Under the pieces are notes generated by a model. That model was not told the DNA's origin, did not search any database, and was given only the letters and a program-made list of their open reading frames with translations. 64,000 bases of DNA from Tillus elongatus (Eukaryota > Arthropoda > Insecta > Coleoptera > Cleridae). Below are positions 25,379-37,480 of this stretch, one piece after another. The stretch covers positions 59,588,288 through 59,652,287 of the forward strand of contig OZ023270.1 of assembly GCA_964006375.1 (NCBI GenBank). Direction: 5' to 3'. The translations under genes were made by a program, and so were the position numbers. How positions within the stretch are numbered: the first letter of the stretch is position 1; each line of letters opens with the position of its first letter.

Positions 25379-25765
25379 GTGATCGTTTTTGAGCTTAGAA
25401 TCGTTCATCAGTGCATGGTCAGATCAGTTCATTGTATTGATTACCTGCTTAAAATTAAAGACCTATTCAGTTATATAAAGTATGAAGAAGCCAAGTTCAT
25501 TTGCTTAGACAAGGAAAGTCAGATTGCATTATTACTTATTACAAGCATGGTTTTACATGGATTTTCTGAGCTATGCATTTCCAACTATTCACTACCGAAT
25601 TTTTTGCCTTTGTACAGTCGTCAGTTTCGCCTTGGTTCAGCCGTTTTACCCTGGTTCACCATGTTACGCTGTTTTATGCCATTTATTTCACTGTTAAATG
25701 GAGCCACCGACATCATTCATGGGGGCCCAATTAACCTAACTATAAAAGAGTTTCGGCAGCTTTGA
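25379..25765 (+). other. Unrecognised 128-codon open frame
   Basis: The frame encodes MIVFELRIVHQCMVRSVHC and continues to LNGATDIIHGGPINLTIKEF before a stop. It has no motif I recognise, no evident splice sites, and its last 55 bases are part of a tandem duplication. It could be a chance frame or part of a mobile element. I give it no function. Confidence 0.2.
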
Positions 25766-26141
25766 ATGACCATCAATTCTGTAATGGAAGCCCTAGACAT
25801 GCTAGAAGATCTGAAACAAGCTCTACTGCAATCACACGTTAAGTAACTTGTTTAATCTGTACTCAATTATCAATTTTGCTTTAAAATTAACAGTTTTAAC
25901 TTTATTTTAAAAAATTGCTTCTGAACTTACATCATTCATGGGGGCCCAATTAACCTAACTATAAAAGAGTTTCGGCAGCTTTGAATGACCATCAATTCTG
26001 TAATGGAAGCACTAGACATGCTAAAAGATCTGAAATAACTTCTACTGCAATCACATGTTAAGTAACTTGTTTAATCTGTGTACTCGATTATCAATTTTGC
26101 TTTAAAATTAACAGTTTTAACTTTATTTTAAAAAATTGCTA
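25708..26141. repeat. Direct tandem duplication, unit about 220 bp
   Basis: The segment beginning 'acatcattcatgggggccc' occurs at 25708 and again at about 25930. The copies are nearly identical through 'cagttttaactttatttta'. The differences are a handful of substitutions and small indels, so the duplication is fairly young. Confidence 0.9.
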
Positions 26142-26186
26142 TAAGATGTCATTGTGTTTTTATTGTTAAGCTTTTTTAATGCTTTT

Positions 26187-26189
<3 letters not shown>

Positions 26190-26279
<90 letters not shown>
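26190..26279. repeat. (TA)n microsatellite
   Basis: About 45 uninterrupted TA units. First of four TA runs within 2 kb. Confidence 0.97.
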
Positions 26280-26284
<5 letters not shown>

Positions 26285-26450
26285 TGTATTTGTTTGTTGT
26301 ACGTTTGTGATTTCTAATTGGTTTGTTCATCATCAGTACACTACCGGGACGGTTCGAAACTGCAGTCCACGCAAACCATAAGAAATCACAAATGTACAGC
26401 AAACAAATACAGTGTATATTTAAAAGTGATTACAATGTAGTGCAATATTC

Positions 26451-26453
<3 letters not shown>
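26280..26453. repeat. Imperfect inverted repeat between two TA runs
   Basis: The left side 'acactgtatttgtttg..gtac.tttgtgatttct' is followed 60 bp later by its reverse complement 'agaaatcacaaatgtac..caaacaaatacagtgt'. The arms are about 35 bp. With the TA runs on both sides this can form an extended hairpin. Confidence 0.8.

Positions 26454-26524
<71 letters not shown>
26454..26524. repeat. (TA)n microsatellite
   Basis: About 35 TA units, ending where the large palindrome begins. Confidence 0.97.
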
Positions 26525-26529
<5 letters not shown>

Positions 26530-26935
26530 TTAGGTTTGGGTTCGTGGAAACTTCTTCATTTTTGGACAATAATTAAAACAACATTTGTGTTTTTAATTTA
26601 ACGACGTTTCGCCGCCTCATGCGCGGCTTCTTCAGGTTTTTTAATTCTTTATTTCATTTTATATTAATCTATGGACATTTCGCTTTTACGGTTGAGAGCT
26701 GTAAACATTGAAAAGGTATTTTTAGCATTGAAAAGGCATTTTCAATGTTTACAGCTCACAACTGTAAAAGCGAAATGTCCATAGATTAATATAAAATGAA
26801 ATAAAGAATTTAAAAACCTGAAGAAGCCGCGCATGAGGCGGCGAAACGTCGTTGTTAAATCAAAAACACAAATGTTGTTTTAATTATTGTCCAAAAATGA
26901 AGAAGTTTCCACGAACCCAAACCCAATTAATTATA
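26521..26935. repeat. Large palindrome (foldback), arms about 190 bp, with hammerhead-like motif in each arm
   Basis: The left arm starts aattaattaggtttgggtt and the right arm ends with its reverse complement; the arms remain almost identical up to the centre at about 26715-26745. The right arm on the + strand contains CTGAAGA (26818-26824), a GC stem GCCGC/GCGGC (26826-26830 with 26838-26842), then GAAAC and GTC (26843-26850). The flanks 26807-26817 and 26851-26861 can pair at nine of ten positions. The left arm carries the same motif on the other strand. The unit is bordered by TA runs on both sides. Confidence 0.9.
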
Positions 26936-26965
26936 ACATAACTCTTCACGAAAAAAACGAACCAC

Positions 26966-27997
<1,032 letters not shown>

Positions 27998-29025
27998 TCT
28001 TTCGCCTTATGTACACTGTATCAATAAATTCAATAATTTCATTTAATGACTGTTAGACTACGACGTCCTCATCTACAGGGAAAGCAATCAAAGGTAAATA
28101 ATAAAAATATCAATATGTTTGTCTGAAAACATCAATTTTGACATAAAAGTTTGAATATCTCAAGATGATTTAATTATATGACATTATACACAAAAAGTAT
28201 TAGGAATTTTATGCAGAATCTCAAAATGTCATAATAAAATGCGTGTCGAATGTGAAATAAGAAAGTTGACATCTACTTCCCCTAGTCTGAAAATATTTTA
28301 GCCGAGTGTCCCCCAAAATTGCATTGTACAGGCTGGCTCAAATTCGAGCCTCATCATTGGTATCTCGGAAACTGTAAGAGATACAACGTCGGTTAAATTA
28401 TGGCAAAGTTGCGTAATTTGATGCTCAGCAAAATGCAGTTTAGAAAATTCCGAATACTTCCGGTGATAATCGGAAAAAACCGAACACTCATAAAAGCTTT
28501 TTATTTTTTTCTGACGTTATTTGAAAAGATATAGCAAAATGAATCACACTTCATCAAGGTCACTTTTCCTCTCCTATAATAAGATGGCATTTTCAAATTT
28601 GAAATCCGATGTTTCGTCTTTCAGAAACCATCATCAACTCCATTTTTTCAAATACGGCCCAGGATTTTTTAATTCATATTTTGTTACCTTTGGACTACCT
28701 GAAAACAATGCCTCATCACAACTTTTGAATTTCAAACGTTTTGATAACAAAAGACATTTTCCGTCTTTCTTGGAAATATTTAATACGACTCTGCTTTTGA
28801 AACAAAATATTTCTTCAATAACATAATTTGATTAGGTATGTAAACATGAACCCGAATTTATGATTATGAGCCAAATATTTAAAGTTCAATCCAATGCAAT
28901 GTAATGACATGTCTCTTCGTTCATCTCGGTGGCTTTGATATTCAGAAATATCAAGCTTGCTTGTCATAATATGACAATAGAACTTTTGACAATTTAACTT
29001 TCAAAATAAACATTAAGAGAGCAAA

Positions 29026-29964
29026 AATGGTGTTTTCCAATTTCGAGAAACGTGATGCTTTGGATTTATTATAGTAATAATAGAAACTCGCACATTTCAT
29101 GTGAACGGTATTTAGAGCAATACCCCGAGCGTCCACAACCCCATTATTCATATTTTAACAATTTGGATAGAAATTTAGGTCTCTTTGGTAGTTTTGGTAA
29201 ACCTAGAAATTCGTACGGCCAACGAATGGAAGCTGAAGAGGAAGAAGCTATTTTAAATGCTGTAAGTATCGTTATAAAATGATGCTAAAAAAACGTTTTG
29301 TTAAAGGTTACGGAAAATCCTCGTGGTTTAACACGGTAAGTTGCTTCAGAACTGAATATAACCAGAAGCCGAATTCAGAGGGTTTTCAAAAAAACATAAC
29401 TATCATCCCTATAAACTTCATGTTTGCCAAAAACTAAGACCAGGAGACAGGGACAGAAGGCTTGAATTCTGCAATTGGCTTGATGGAAAAATGCAACAGG
29501 AAGATTTCTTAAATAAAATCATCTGGACAGATGAATGTAATTTTTCCACAAGCGGCCTTTTTAACAGAAACAATGAGCATTATTATGCAGTAGAAAATCC
29601 GTACCAAAATCGGCAAGTTCGAATACAGGGACGAAAATCATTCAATGTTTGGGTTGGAATGTATCAAACCAAAATCTTAGGGCCAATTATTTATGATGGA
29701 AACTTAAATACTGAACGGTATCTTAATTAAATCCATAATTATATATTCAATGCGCTTGAAGATGAACCGTTGAATATGCTGCGGCAGCTGTGGTGGCAAC
29801 AAGATGGTGCACCACCCCATAATGGAAGGGCAGTAACCGAGTTTCTTAATGAAACATTTCCCAATCAATGGATTGGAATCCAAGGAGTGGTGCGCTGGCC
29901 TGCCAAAAGTCCTGATTTGTCCCCGCTGGATTATTTTTCATGGGGATTCTTGAAAAATAGCTTT
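29026..29964 (+). pseudogene. DD41D mariner-like transposase, N-terminal and catalytic part
   Basis: The start is likely ATG at 29026 (MVFSNFEKRDALDLL), then a frameshift into an N-terminal block (HISCERYLEQYPERPQPHY, FGKPRNS). A DNA-binding helix block follows (LNITRSRIQRVFKK), then NYHPYKLHVCQKLRPGD and LEFCNWLDGKM. The catalytic region has IIWTDECNF (first Asp), VRIQGRKSFNVWVG, QQDGAPPHN (second Asp) and SPDLSPLDYF (third Asp). Counting from the QQD Asp to the PLD Asp gives 41 intervening residues, the DD41D spacing of the rosa-type Tc1/mariner relatives. Transposases of this kind cut and paste DNA at TA sites. At least three frame defects plus the LINE insertion inactivate it. Confidence 0.88.
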
Positions 29965-31345
29965 TTATTTTTATTTCAATATAGGAAATCCTAATACATA
30001 CAAACAAATTAACATTTAATCATACATGTGCTCTCAACATCAATAACTAAAAAAGTTTTCTCCTAAATAAACCCAATGTACGACAATTTCTCAAATCATC
30101 AGGCAAGCTGTTAAACTTGCTGATACCTCTAAAAAAACACTGACTTCATTGCTCCCCTTGTATAGGTTTTATATATGTGTAGACCATCAGCACCCCTTGT
30201 ATTATATTGGTGAATGTCTCTGTTAAAAACCAGAAATGAATCAAAATAGGCTGGCAACAGATTCTTTGCAAGTTTAAAAACAAATATCATCGTTAAATAG
30301 TACAGTCTATCTGCCACGCATTGCCAGTTCAAAGTCGCTAACTTCAATTTTATAGGTGTATATCTGCCTACTTTTAAGGCAATTCGCATTCCACGATTCT
30401 GCAGTTTCTGTAACACATTCAGAGAGTTCAGATCCATCACATGAAGCAAGGTAGCACAGTAATCAAAATGAGGTTGTAACAGTGTGTGATACACTGTGAT
30501 ACTAGCATACGCTGACAAATTGTGACTGAGTCTGCTGAACAAAAATAATTTTTTCCTTATTTTCTTGCTTATTTACTCAGAGTGACTCTTAAAGCTAAGT
30601 GCCTCATCCAAAACAAAACCCAAATATTTCATTTCTTTTACAAATTCTATCCTCTTGTTTTTAATCATCAAAGTTACATTATTACAATCTATCATCTTCA
30701 GCCTATACTTACTACCCAATAACATAGCTTCTGTTTTGTCCGCATTCAACGCCAGTCTGTTCACATGCAGGTATGCAGCAAACCTATCAAGAACTTCATT
30801 CGTCCTTGTAACCATATTTGCAACATTGTCTCCAGTACAGGCAATCAATGTGTCGTCAGCAAAGAAACTTATATATTCAAAATCTCCACTGAAATTGATA
30901 TCATTCATGTAAATGATAAAAAGTAGGGGTCCGAGTATACTCCCCTGAGGAACTCCAGTGCAGCACACCACCTCATCTGATATTTCTTTCTCTAATCTGG
31001 TCCTCTGTGTCCTGCCTGTCAAGTATTGCCTCAGCCATCCTAACACATTTCCAACAATACCATAATATGCCAGCTTCCGCAGAAGGATATCCCTGTCGAT
31101 TGTTTCGAAAGCTCTCTTAAGATCAACAAACAGCTAGTACATATCTCCCTTGATCTATTGCTTCCTTCCACTTAAAAATCGTCAGCTGCAAAGCAGTCTC
31201 GCAAGAATGATGCTTTCTAAGCCCAGACTGATAACCAACAAACAGTTTGTTTTTCTGAAAATAATCCATTAACTGACAATATACAAAATGTTCCAATAGC
31301 TTTTCAATGATACTTTTCCGAATGATATAAACATTTTGCGCCAAA
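29965..31345 (-). mobile_element. CR1/L2-like LINE inserted in the transposase, 5'-truncated
   Basis: Minus-strand reading gives GYQSGLRKHHSCETALQLTI, a break, IDRDILLRKLAYYGIVGN, WLRQYLTGRTQRTRLE, TGVPQGSILGPLLFIIYMND and FADDTLIA, an intact FADD catalytic box at about 30850. It goes on to LALNADKTEAMLLGS, VKEMKYLGFVLDEALSFKSH, then LLQPHFDYCATLLHV and VLQKLQNRGMRI. Several long frames survive with few defects, so it is younger than most LINEs here. Boundaries are placed where transposase coding stops and resumes; no clear target duplication was found. Confidence 0.87.
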
Positions 31346-31476
31346 AGTTAGTGTTAGAATTCACAACTCTACGAGCAAGAGGAAGAATAATCCACCGGGC
31401 TGTTACGAACAATCTGCGAAGACATATGCGAAAATGCATAGAAGTCCAAGGGGGCTTTTTCGAGCATTCACTTTAG
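31346..31476 (+). pseudogene. DD41D mariner-like transposase, C-terminal end after the LINE
   Basis: Directly after the LINE the frame reads INILRQKLVLEFTTLRARGR, then HRAVTNNLRRHMRKCIEVQG, GFFEHSL and TAG (31474-31476). This is the family's C-terminal tail, continuing the gene that breaks off at about 29960. The inverted terminal repeat follows at 31513. Confidence 0.85.
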
Positions 31477-31967
31477 GTTTTTTAATTTGTCCATTTTAAA
31501 AGTTAAGTAAGCATTAAATATTTTCAAGAAATACTGAAAATGTCATTTTTTGTTATCAATACGTTTGAAATTCAAAAGTTGTGATGAGGCATTGTTTTCA
31601 GGCAGCCCAAAGGTAACAAAATATGAAATAAAAAATCCAGGGCTGTATTTGAAAAAATGGAGTTGATGATAGTTTCTGAAAGACGAAACATCGGATTTCA
31701 AATTTGAAAATGCCATCTTGTAGGAGAGGAAAAGTGACCTTGATGAAGTGTGATTCATTTTGTCATATCTTCAAATAACGCCAGAAAAAATTAAACAGAT
31801 TTTATGAGTTTTCAGTTTTTTCTGATTATCACCGGAAGTATTCGGAATTTTCTAAACTGCATTTTGCTGAGCATCAAATTACGCAACTTTGCCATGATCT
31901 AGCCGACGTTGTATCTCTTACAGTTTCCGAGATACCAATGGTGAGGCTCGAATTTGAGCCACCTGTA

Positions 31968-32239
31968 CAGTACCAAATTTTGAGATTTTTCCTGATGATG
32001 GTTTCGCCCGTTTTTTTAAACTGATTATTATATATCTGACCAGAAGCCTCCCGTCTTAGAAATAAGACTTGTGGCCTTGAAGCGCCAGCCACAAACATAT
32101 TTCGTTCTAAAGAGAAATCACCCTGCTGTTATCAATAACTTGAGGCCTGTCTTAGGTCACCACTCTTTTTTCTTTGGTTGCAAATAGTCATTGTATGACA
32201 TTATTTTTTTCTTTTAAATTAGCTGAGCAAAAAACAAAA
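31968..32239. other. Intergenic sequence, nothing recognised
   Basis: Sits between element A and the 3' end of the minus-strand host gene. Contains no supported gene. Confidence 0.4.
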
Positions 32240-32795
32240 CAATGTAATGAGAAAATTTATTTTATTAACATAAAATAAATAGAAATACAGATAAAACAAA
32301 CTATATAGATGGATAACGCTACATTATTGAAAAAAAATTAACAAAACCCTCTATAACATAATATCTACATCATATCATGTGTTAATTTTCTTCTTATATA
32401 GAAATTACTTATTGATAAATAACAATAACTATAAAATAAGTTAGTATAATCTCCATAGAGTAAGCTAGAGTCATTCATTAAAATTACCTATCAATTCATG
32501 TAGAAATTTGTATATAAAATGATACATCAGTTCTTCTAAATAAAAGTAATTACAAACAGTCTTCCAGTTTCAGATTTTCTTTTAAACGAACAGTGAAAAA
32601 ATTGATAACAGTTCACTTAAAAAAATCAAACACATTAGTGTAAAAAATCCAAACGAAAAAACGGCAAACAACAAAACATTAAAACTAGAAAAATGACAAA
32701 TCATTTAAAATTAACAAAACAGATTAAGTGAACTGTCAATAAAAACGAAAAAAAGCTTCTTAAAAATTCTAACTAATCTCTTCTAAGAAAAACTT
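32240..32795 (-). other. Probable 3' UTR of the minus-strand host gene, with poly(A) signals
   Basis: AT-rich sequence directly downstream (minus strand) of the stop codon at 32796-32798. Overlapping AATAAA signals on the minus strand correspond to tttatt at 32256-32261 and 32261-32266. No repeat homology was noticed in this stretch, in contrast to its surroundings. Confidence 0.55.
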
Positions 32796-32941
32796 TTAAT
32801 AAAAGAACGGGTTTTGGAAAAAGTTATCTCCTGCACCCATATTTCTCATAGCGTTAAAATTTGGAAAGCGGTTGAAACGGTTCGGAAAAGTTCCTCTTGG
32901 CATCTCACGAAAATTCATTACTCCTCTAAATGGCGCCATTC
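32796..32941 (-). CDS. Terminal exon of an unrecognised Arg/Asn/Phe-rich protein
   Basis: Read on the minus strand, an acceptor tttctcactAG (32943-32942) precedes an exon that completes a Gly codon. It then encodes MAPFRGVMNFREMPRGTF, NRFNRFPNFNAMRNMGAGDN and FFQNPFFY, with stop TAA. The 47 residues are low-complexity, rich in Arg, Asn, Phe and Met, and resemble tails of RNA-binding proteins, but no domain is visible. The split codon phase matches exactly the donor of the exon at 51524-51697, which has the same composition. I infer one gene with an 18.6-kb intron. Function unknown. Confidence 0.72.
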
Positions 32942-32943
32942 CT

Positions 32944-33309
32944 AGTGAGAAAACATTTACAAAAGAAAATTATAACTAAAACTAAAACAAATCATAAAAA
33001 AAAACTAAATGTAAATATTTACTTAAACATAAATTAAATTATAAGCAATACAAAACTGTACAATTTTATTATTTTATAATCCGCTCACTTATTAAAAAGA
33101 AACGTGAAAGCCTTGTTAAAAGGAAATGGGTTTATATTGTAATCTAATTTATAATTTTCATTTTCTCTAGCAGAATGAGTTTAACGAGAAACTTTTAACA
33201 ATAAATATTGTTATTCAAATTAATGCAATTTTAAAATTATCAGTTGTAATACTACAACTACTCAAAATGTATGACATGTTTCAAAACTAGGAATCAGTTA
33301 TAGTGTGGT
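32944..33309. other. Intron of the minus-strand gene, nothing recognised
   Basis: AT-rich sequence without gene or repeat that I can support. Confidence 0.4.
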
Positions 33310-33530
33310 AGTATGATTGATTGTTGTTGCCCCTAACTTGGTGAAACTGGTCCATACTACATACATACTTGGAAACTACTTGTCTGGCTTCACTGAAGAT
33401 GCTGTCAAGCGTTGAACATCCTAGAATATCTAGAATTCAGGGGCCACTTGCTCCATTTAGCTTACACGCTGGCCACGTCCTTCATAAACGGAAACCTACA
33501 GTGATCCCAGAGAAGTAGTCTTCCAAGTCT
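33310..33530. mobile_element. Penelope-like terminal-repeat fragment
   Basis: Shares with 11230-11450 the phrases ctgaagatgctgtcaagcg, 'ggccacttgctcca', 'cagagaagtagtct.ccaagtct' and, inverted, 'ggtgaaactggtccatacta'. The CTGAAGA-TGCT-gtca-AGCG core is a close variant of the hammerhead-like motif in the Penelope-like fragment at 10555-11290. No coding sequence. Confidence 0.6.
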
Positions 33531-33729
33531 GTATTGGCATGATTCAACATTTCCACTGGGAAGTCCATAGTTTGAATGCTCCAAGAAAGACTGAAGTTCA
33601 GCAAGTTTTCAGCAAAGATTGAAGTTCAGCAAATGCTAAAGGTGTGCCTGTTATGCCTGGAATGGGCTTACTAATTAAAGGCCATCACTGAAGGACTGGA
33701 AGCAATTTCTGAAGAGCAATGTAAATGTA

Positions 33730-34860
33730 GATTGTTTAACGAGTAGTACAGACCTTTGGTCTCACAGCGTTGTGACCACAATGGGTCTTTCTTGCATTAC
33801 TTTTTCTAATGGTTGCCTAAAATGTTCAGACTGTTCATATAGTCTACTATCCTTTTGGTGGCTATTTTACATATTTCCTGTGGTGCCAAAGTCAGCCCTC
33901 CAAGGTATTTGAGCCTTTTGCAGAACTGAGCCATGCAATTGCATAGCAAGTATTCTGTTGCTTCAGTGCAGTATCTGCATTTTTCACTATCTGCCTTACC
34001 CATCTTCATAAGGTGATACCTTCCTCAGGAGTGTCTCGTGGAAAGTCCTGTGATTATTCTCAAGTCGTTCCTGTTCAATCCAAGAAACAGTTCAGACTTC
34101 TCTGTTGATATGACGATGGACCGTTTTGTCTGGTGTTTTCATCCAGTATGACAACATTTGGTTCCTCTTCCAAGTATCAACCTTATTTCTTACATGACTT
34201 TTTGTCAATTCACAAGAGGGCTCTGCGCCAGAGAATGCTGTTGTTGCTGCCCCTTTTGCAGGGCTATCTGCTTATCGTTCCCTTCAGTGACTTGATATTC
34301 TGATACCTACATCAAAGTTACTTTGTTGTTCATAGCCAGTTGCTTCAAGGATTTTTTGCAGTTCCAGGTCAGTTTAGACTCGGTTTTGGAAGATTTTAGA
34401 GTCTTTAGTACTGCATGACTGTCTGAGAAGATGTAGATCTTCTGAGTCTTCTTTATATACACTCCTGTCCAGAGATTTATGGCAAGCATTTCTGCTTGGA
34501 AGATGGAGTTTTTCCTAGCGACTTAGCAAGTCTAAAGTTATGTTCTCTTATTTCCAGCCCCGCTCCCTCAATTTGTTTAGATCCATCTGTATACCATAGA
34601 GATGAGTTATTTGTCAGCCTTTCACTGCCTGTGCTTGGCGGTCAATTATGACCAGTTTAGCTGACATTTGATCTGTTGGTTTTGATCTTCAAGTGGCCAA
34701 CTAAGTGTCCTGGTCTGACTATGTCTACTTAACATAGTCTTTAGGCACTTAATGCAGCAAATTTTTGCAATTTGCTTTGTGCTGTGGCTTGTTCCGTCTT
34801 TGGTGACCATACTATAGATGCATGTGTGACCATGGGTTTAACCACAGTTTGGTATGGATA
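33730..34860 (-). mobile_element. RNase H-type LINE, C-terminal region and 3' end (copy B)
   Basis: Minus strand, in order: VVKPMVTHASIVWSPKTEQA and SKLQKFAAL from the thumb region (34741-34860), then a decayed RNase H domain (KIYIFSDSHAVLKTLKSSKT at about 34380-34440). A C-terminal zinc-knuckle-like tail follows, MKMGKADSEKCRYC.ATEYLLCNC and LNILGNH, at 33806-34009. A 3' UTR containing one unit of the repeat amplified at 34860-36800 lies at about 33735-33800. The upstream edge at 34860 joins directly to that array. Confidence 0.8.
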
Positions 34861-36800
34861 TACCATCGTAGATTGTTTAATGAGTCGTATGGACCTTTGG
34901 CCTCTCAGCACTGTGACCTCAATGGGTCTTTTGTGCACGACTCATTTCTGGATGGAAGTTTATCGAAGAATGCAGACCTAGATTGTAGATTGCTTAATGA
35001 GACATATAGGCCTTTAGCCTCTCAACCCTGCGACTCCAATGGGTCTTTTGTGCATGACTCATTTCCAGATGAAAGTTAATTGAAGAGTGCAGACCTAGAT
35101 TGCAGATTGCTTAATGAGTCATAGGCCTTTGGCCTCTCAGTGCTGCGGCCCAAATGGGTCTTTTGTGCATGACTAATTCAAAGTTTGACTGGTATTTTTT
35201 TAGCTATACACTACTGTCCTAATATTGAAATATCTTTTAATAGAGTAACTCATATTTGTCGAGATGTCAACTACAGATGACTTTATTTCCAGATGAATGT
35301 TTATTGAGAAGTGCAGACCTAGATTGTAGATCGCTCAATGAGTCGTATAGGCCTTTGGCCTCTTGGTGTTATGACCTCAATGGGTCTTTTGTGCACGACT
35401 CTTATTTCTAGATGAAAGTTTACTGAGGAGTGCAGACTTAGATGGTAGATTGTTTGATGAGTCATATGGGCCTTCGGCTTCTCAGTGTTATGATCTCAAT
35501 GGGCCTTTTGTGCATGACTAATTTCTGGATCGAAGTTTATTGAGACATGCAGACCTATATTGTAGGTTGCTTAATGAGTCGCATAGGCCTTTACCCTCTC
35601 AACACTGCGACCCCAATGGGTCTTTTCTGCATGACTAGCTAGATTTCGCATTGTTCCAGATGAAAGTTTATTGAAGAGGGCAGACCTAGATTGTAGATTG
35701 TTTAATAAGTCGTATAGGCCTTTGGCCTCTCAGCACTGCAGCCCTAATAGGTCTTTTGTGCATGACTCTTATTTATAGATGGATGTTTATAGAGAAGTGC
35801 AGACCTAGATTGTAGATTGCTTAATGAGTCATATAGGCCTTTGGCCTCTCAGCGCTACGACCCCAAAGGGTCTTTTTGCATTACTCTTATTTCTAGATTG
35901 AAGTTTATTGAGGAGTGCACACCTAGATTGTAAATTGTTTAACGAGTCGTATGGGCCTTTGGCCTCTCATCGCTGTGACCTCAATGTGTCTTTTTTGCAT
36001 GACTCATTTTAAGATTGAAATTTATTGAGGAATGGAGACCTAGATTGTGGATTGCCTTTTAAGTCATATAGGCCTTTGCCCTCTCATCGCTGCGACCCCA
36101 ATGGGTCTTTTGTGCACGAATCATTTCCAGATGTAAGTTTATTGAAGAGTGCACACCTAGATTGTAGATTGCTTAATGAGTCGTATAGGCCTTTGGCCTC
36201 TCAGCACTGATGCCCCAATGGGTCTTTTGTGCATGACTTTTATTTCTAGATGGATGTTCATTGAGAAGTGTAGACCTAGAGTGCTTAATGAGTCTTATAG
36301 GCCTTTGACCTCTCAGCGCTACAACCCCAATGGGTCTTTTGTGCTTGATTCATTTCTAGGTGGAAGTTTATTGAGAAGTGCAGACCTAGGTTGCAGATTG
36401 CACAATGAATCGTACAGGTCTTTGTCGTCTCAGCGCTGTGGCCCCAATGGGTCTTTTGTGCATGACTTATTTATGGATGGAAGTTTATTGAGGAGTGCAG
36501 ACCTAGATTATAGATTGCCTAATGAGTGGTCTATACGCCTTTGGTCGTCAGTGCTGCGACCCCAATGGGTCCTTTCTTCATGACTCTTATTTCTAGATAA
36601 AAGTTTATTGAGGAGTGCTGACCTAGATTGTAGATTACTTAATGAGTCGTATTTGGCCTTTCAGCGCTGTGACCCCAATGGGTATTTTGTTCATGACTCA
36701 TTTCTAGATAGAAGTTTATTGAGGAGTGCTGACCTAGATTGTAGATTGCTTTGATTCGTATAGGCCTTCGGCTTCTCAGCACTGCGACCCCAATGGATCT
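34860..36800. repeat. Tandem array, about 16 units of roughly 117 bp
   Basis: The units contain 'agacctagattgtagattg', 'cttaatgagtcgtataggcc', 'tttggcctctcag' and 'gaccccaatgggtctttt', then a 'catttctagatg.aagttt' phrase. Anchors fall near 34896, 35011, 35130, 35350, 35470, 35588, 35705, 35838, 35955, 36070, 36189, 36300, 36417, 36535, 36655 and 36760. One interruption of about 105 bp lies at 35177-35282. The unit is homologous to the LINE 3' UTR at 33735-33800. Open frames inside are repeats of NESYRPL and NGSFVHDSF and not a gene. Confidence 0.93.
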
Positions 36801-37480
36801 TTTATCCACTGCTTATTTCTAATAGTTGCCCAAAAAGTTCAGACTTTTTATGTAGTCTACTATCTTTTTGGGAGCTATTTTACCTATTTACTGGGATGTT
36901 AGGGTCACCCCTCCAAGGTATTTAGGCCTTTTCCAGAACTGAGGTGCATAGTGTGCTCTGTTGTTTTCACTGCTTCAGTGCAGTATCTGCAGTTTTCACT
37001 ATCCACCTTACCCATCTTCATAAGGTGATACTTTACTGGGAGTGTCCTGCGAAAAGTCCTGTCATTATTCTCAAGTTATTCCTGCTCAATTCAAAAAACA
37101 CTTCAGACTCCTCTGTTGATGTGGTAACCAACAGTTTTGCCTGCCTTAAGCCTGTTGTTTTGCTCCAGTATGACAGCATCTGGTTCCTCTCCCAAGTATC
37201 AAGTTGGCTTCTTACATGGCTTTTTAGAATGGTGTTGCTGCCCTTTTCCCCCTCTATTTCAGAGTCTTCTTTGTATGCACTCCTTAGTGTAGACCTATAT
37301 GAATGCTTTAGAAAGATCGAATAAAACTGACTCACAATGATAGATGAATCTTCTACTAGAAAAACAGGTCGTTTCTGAATAGATCTAAATGTTACATTAT
37401 GGTCTGGGGTTTAGCACCCTGAGAACAATATTCCAAATGTGGGAATATCTGTCCCTCATATATGTAACAAGCCATTTTGA
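36800..37480 (-). mobile_element. RNase H-type LINE, C-terminal fragment (copy A), plus a LINE sliver
   Basis: From 36790 to about 37330 the sequence repeats 33800-34500 in the same order: 'ctaat.gttgcc.aaa..gttcagact', 'tagtctactatc', 'catcttcataaggtgata', 'caagtatcaa'. So this is a second copy of the same LINE's 3' part, minus strand, feeding straight into the tandem array. A small minus-strand piece reading PHLEYCSQGA at about 37400-37460 comes from a different, jockey-type LINE. Confidence 0.75.

Larger units (their letters stand above)
28329..31965 (+). mobile_element. DD41D-type mariner-like element A, long TIRs, with nested LINE
   Basis: It is flanked by TA (28327-28328 and 31966-31967). 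The ends begin CAGGCTGGCTCAAATTCGAG at the left and CAGGTGGCTCAAATTCGAG at the right when reverse-complemented. The inverted repeats are long: about 28329-28793 and 31513-31965. The interior holds one transposase gene split by a minus-strand LINE. It lies between the two convergent host genes. Three relatives with the same design are at 44949-47842, 49463-51121 and 59219-60180. Confidence 0.93.

Noticed and set aside
26818..26850. Calling the palindrome motif a canonical hammerhead ribozyme
   Set aside because: An extra A separates the CTGAAGA core from stem II and stem III would have no loop, so I record it as hammerhead-like only.
34822..36583. Repeated frames encoding NESYRPL...NGSFVHDSF, which could look like a repeat protein
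   Set aside because: The frames shift from unit to unit with stops, and the DNA unit derives from a LINE 3' UTR, so this is a DNA satellite and not a protein repeat.
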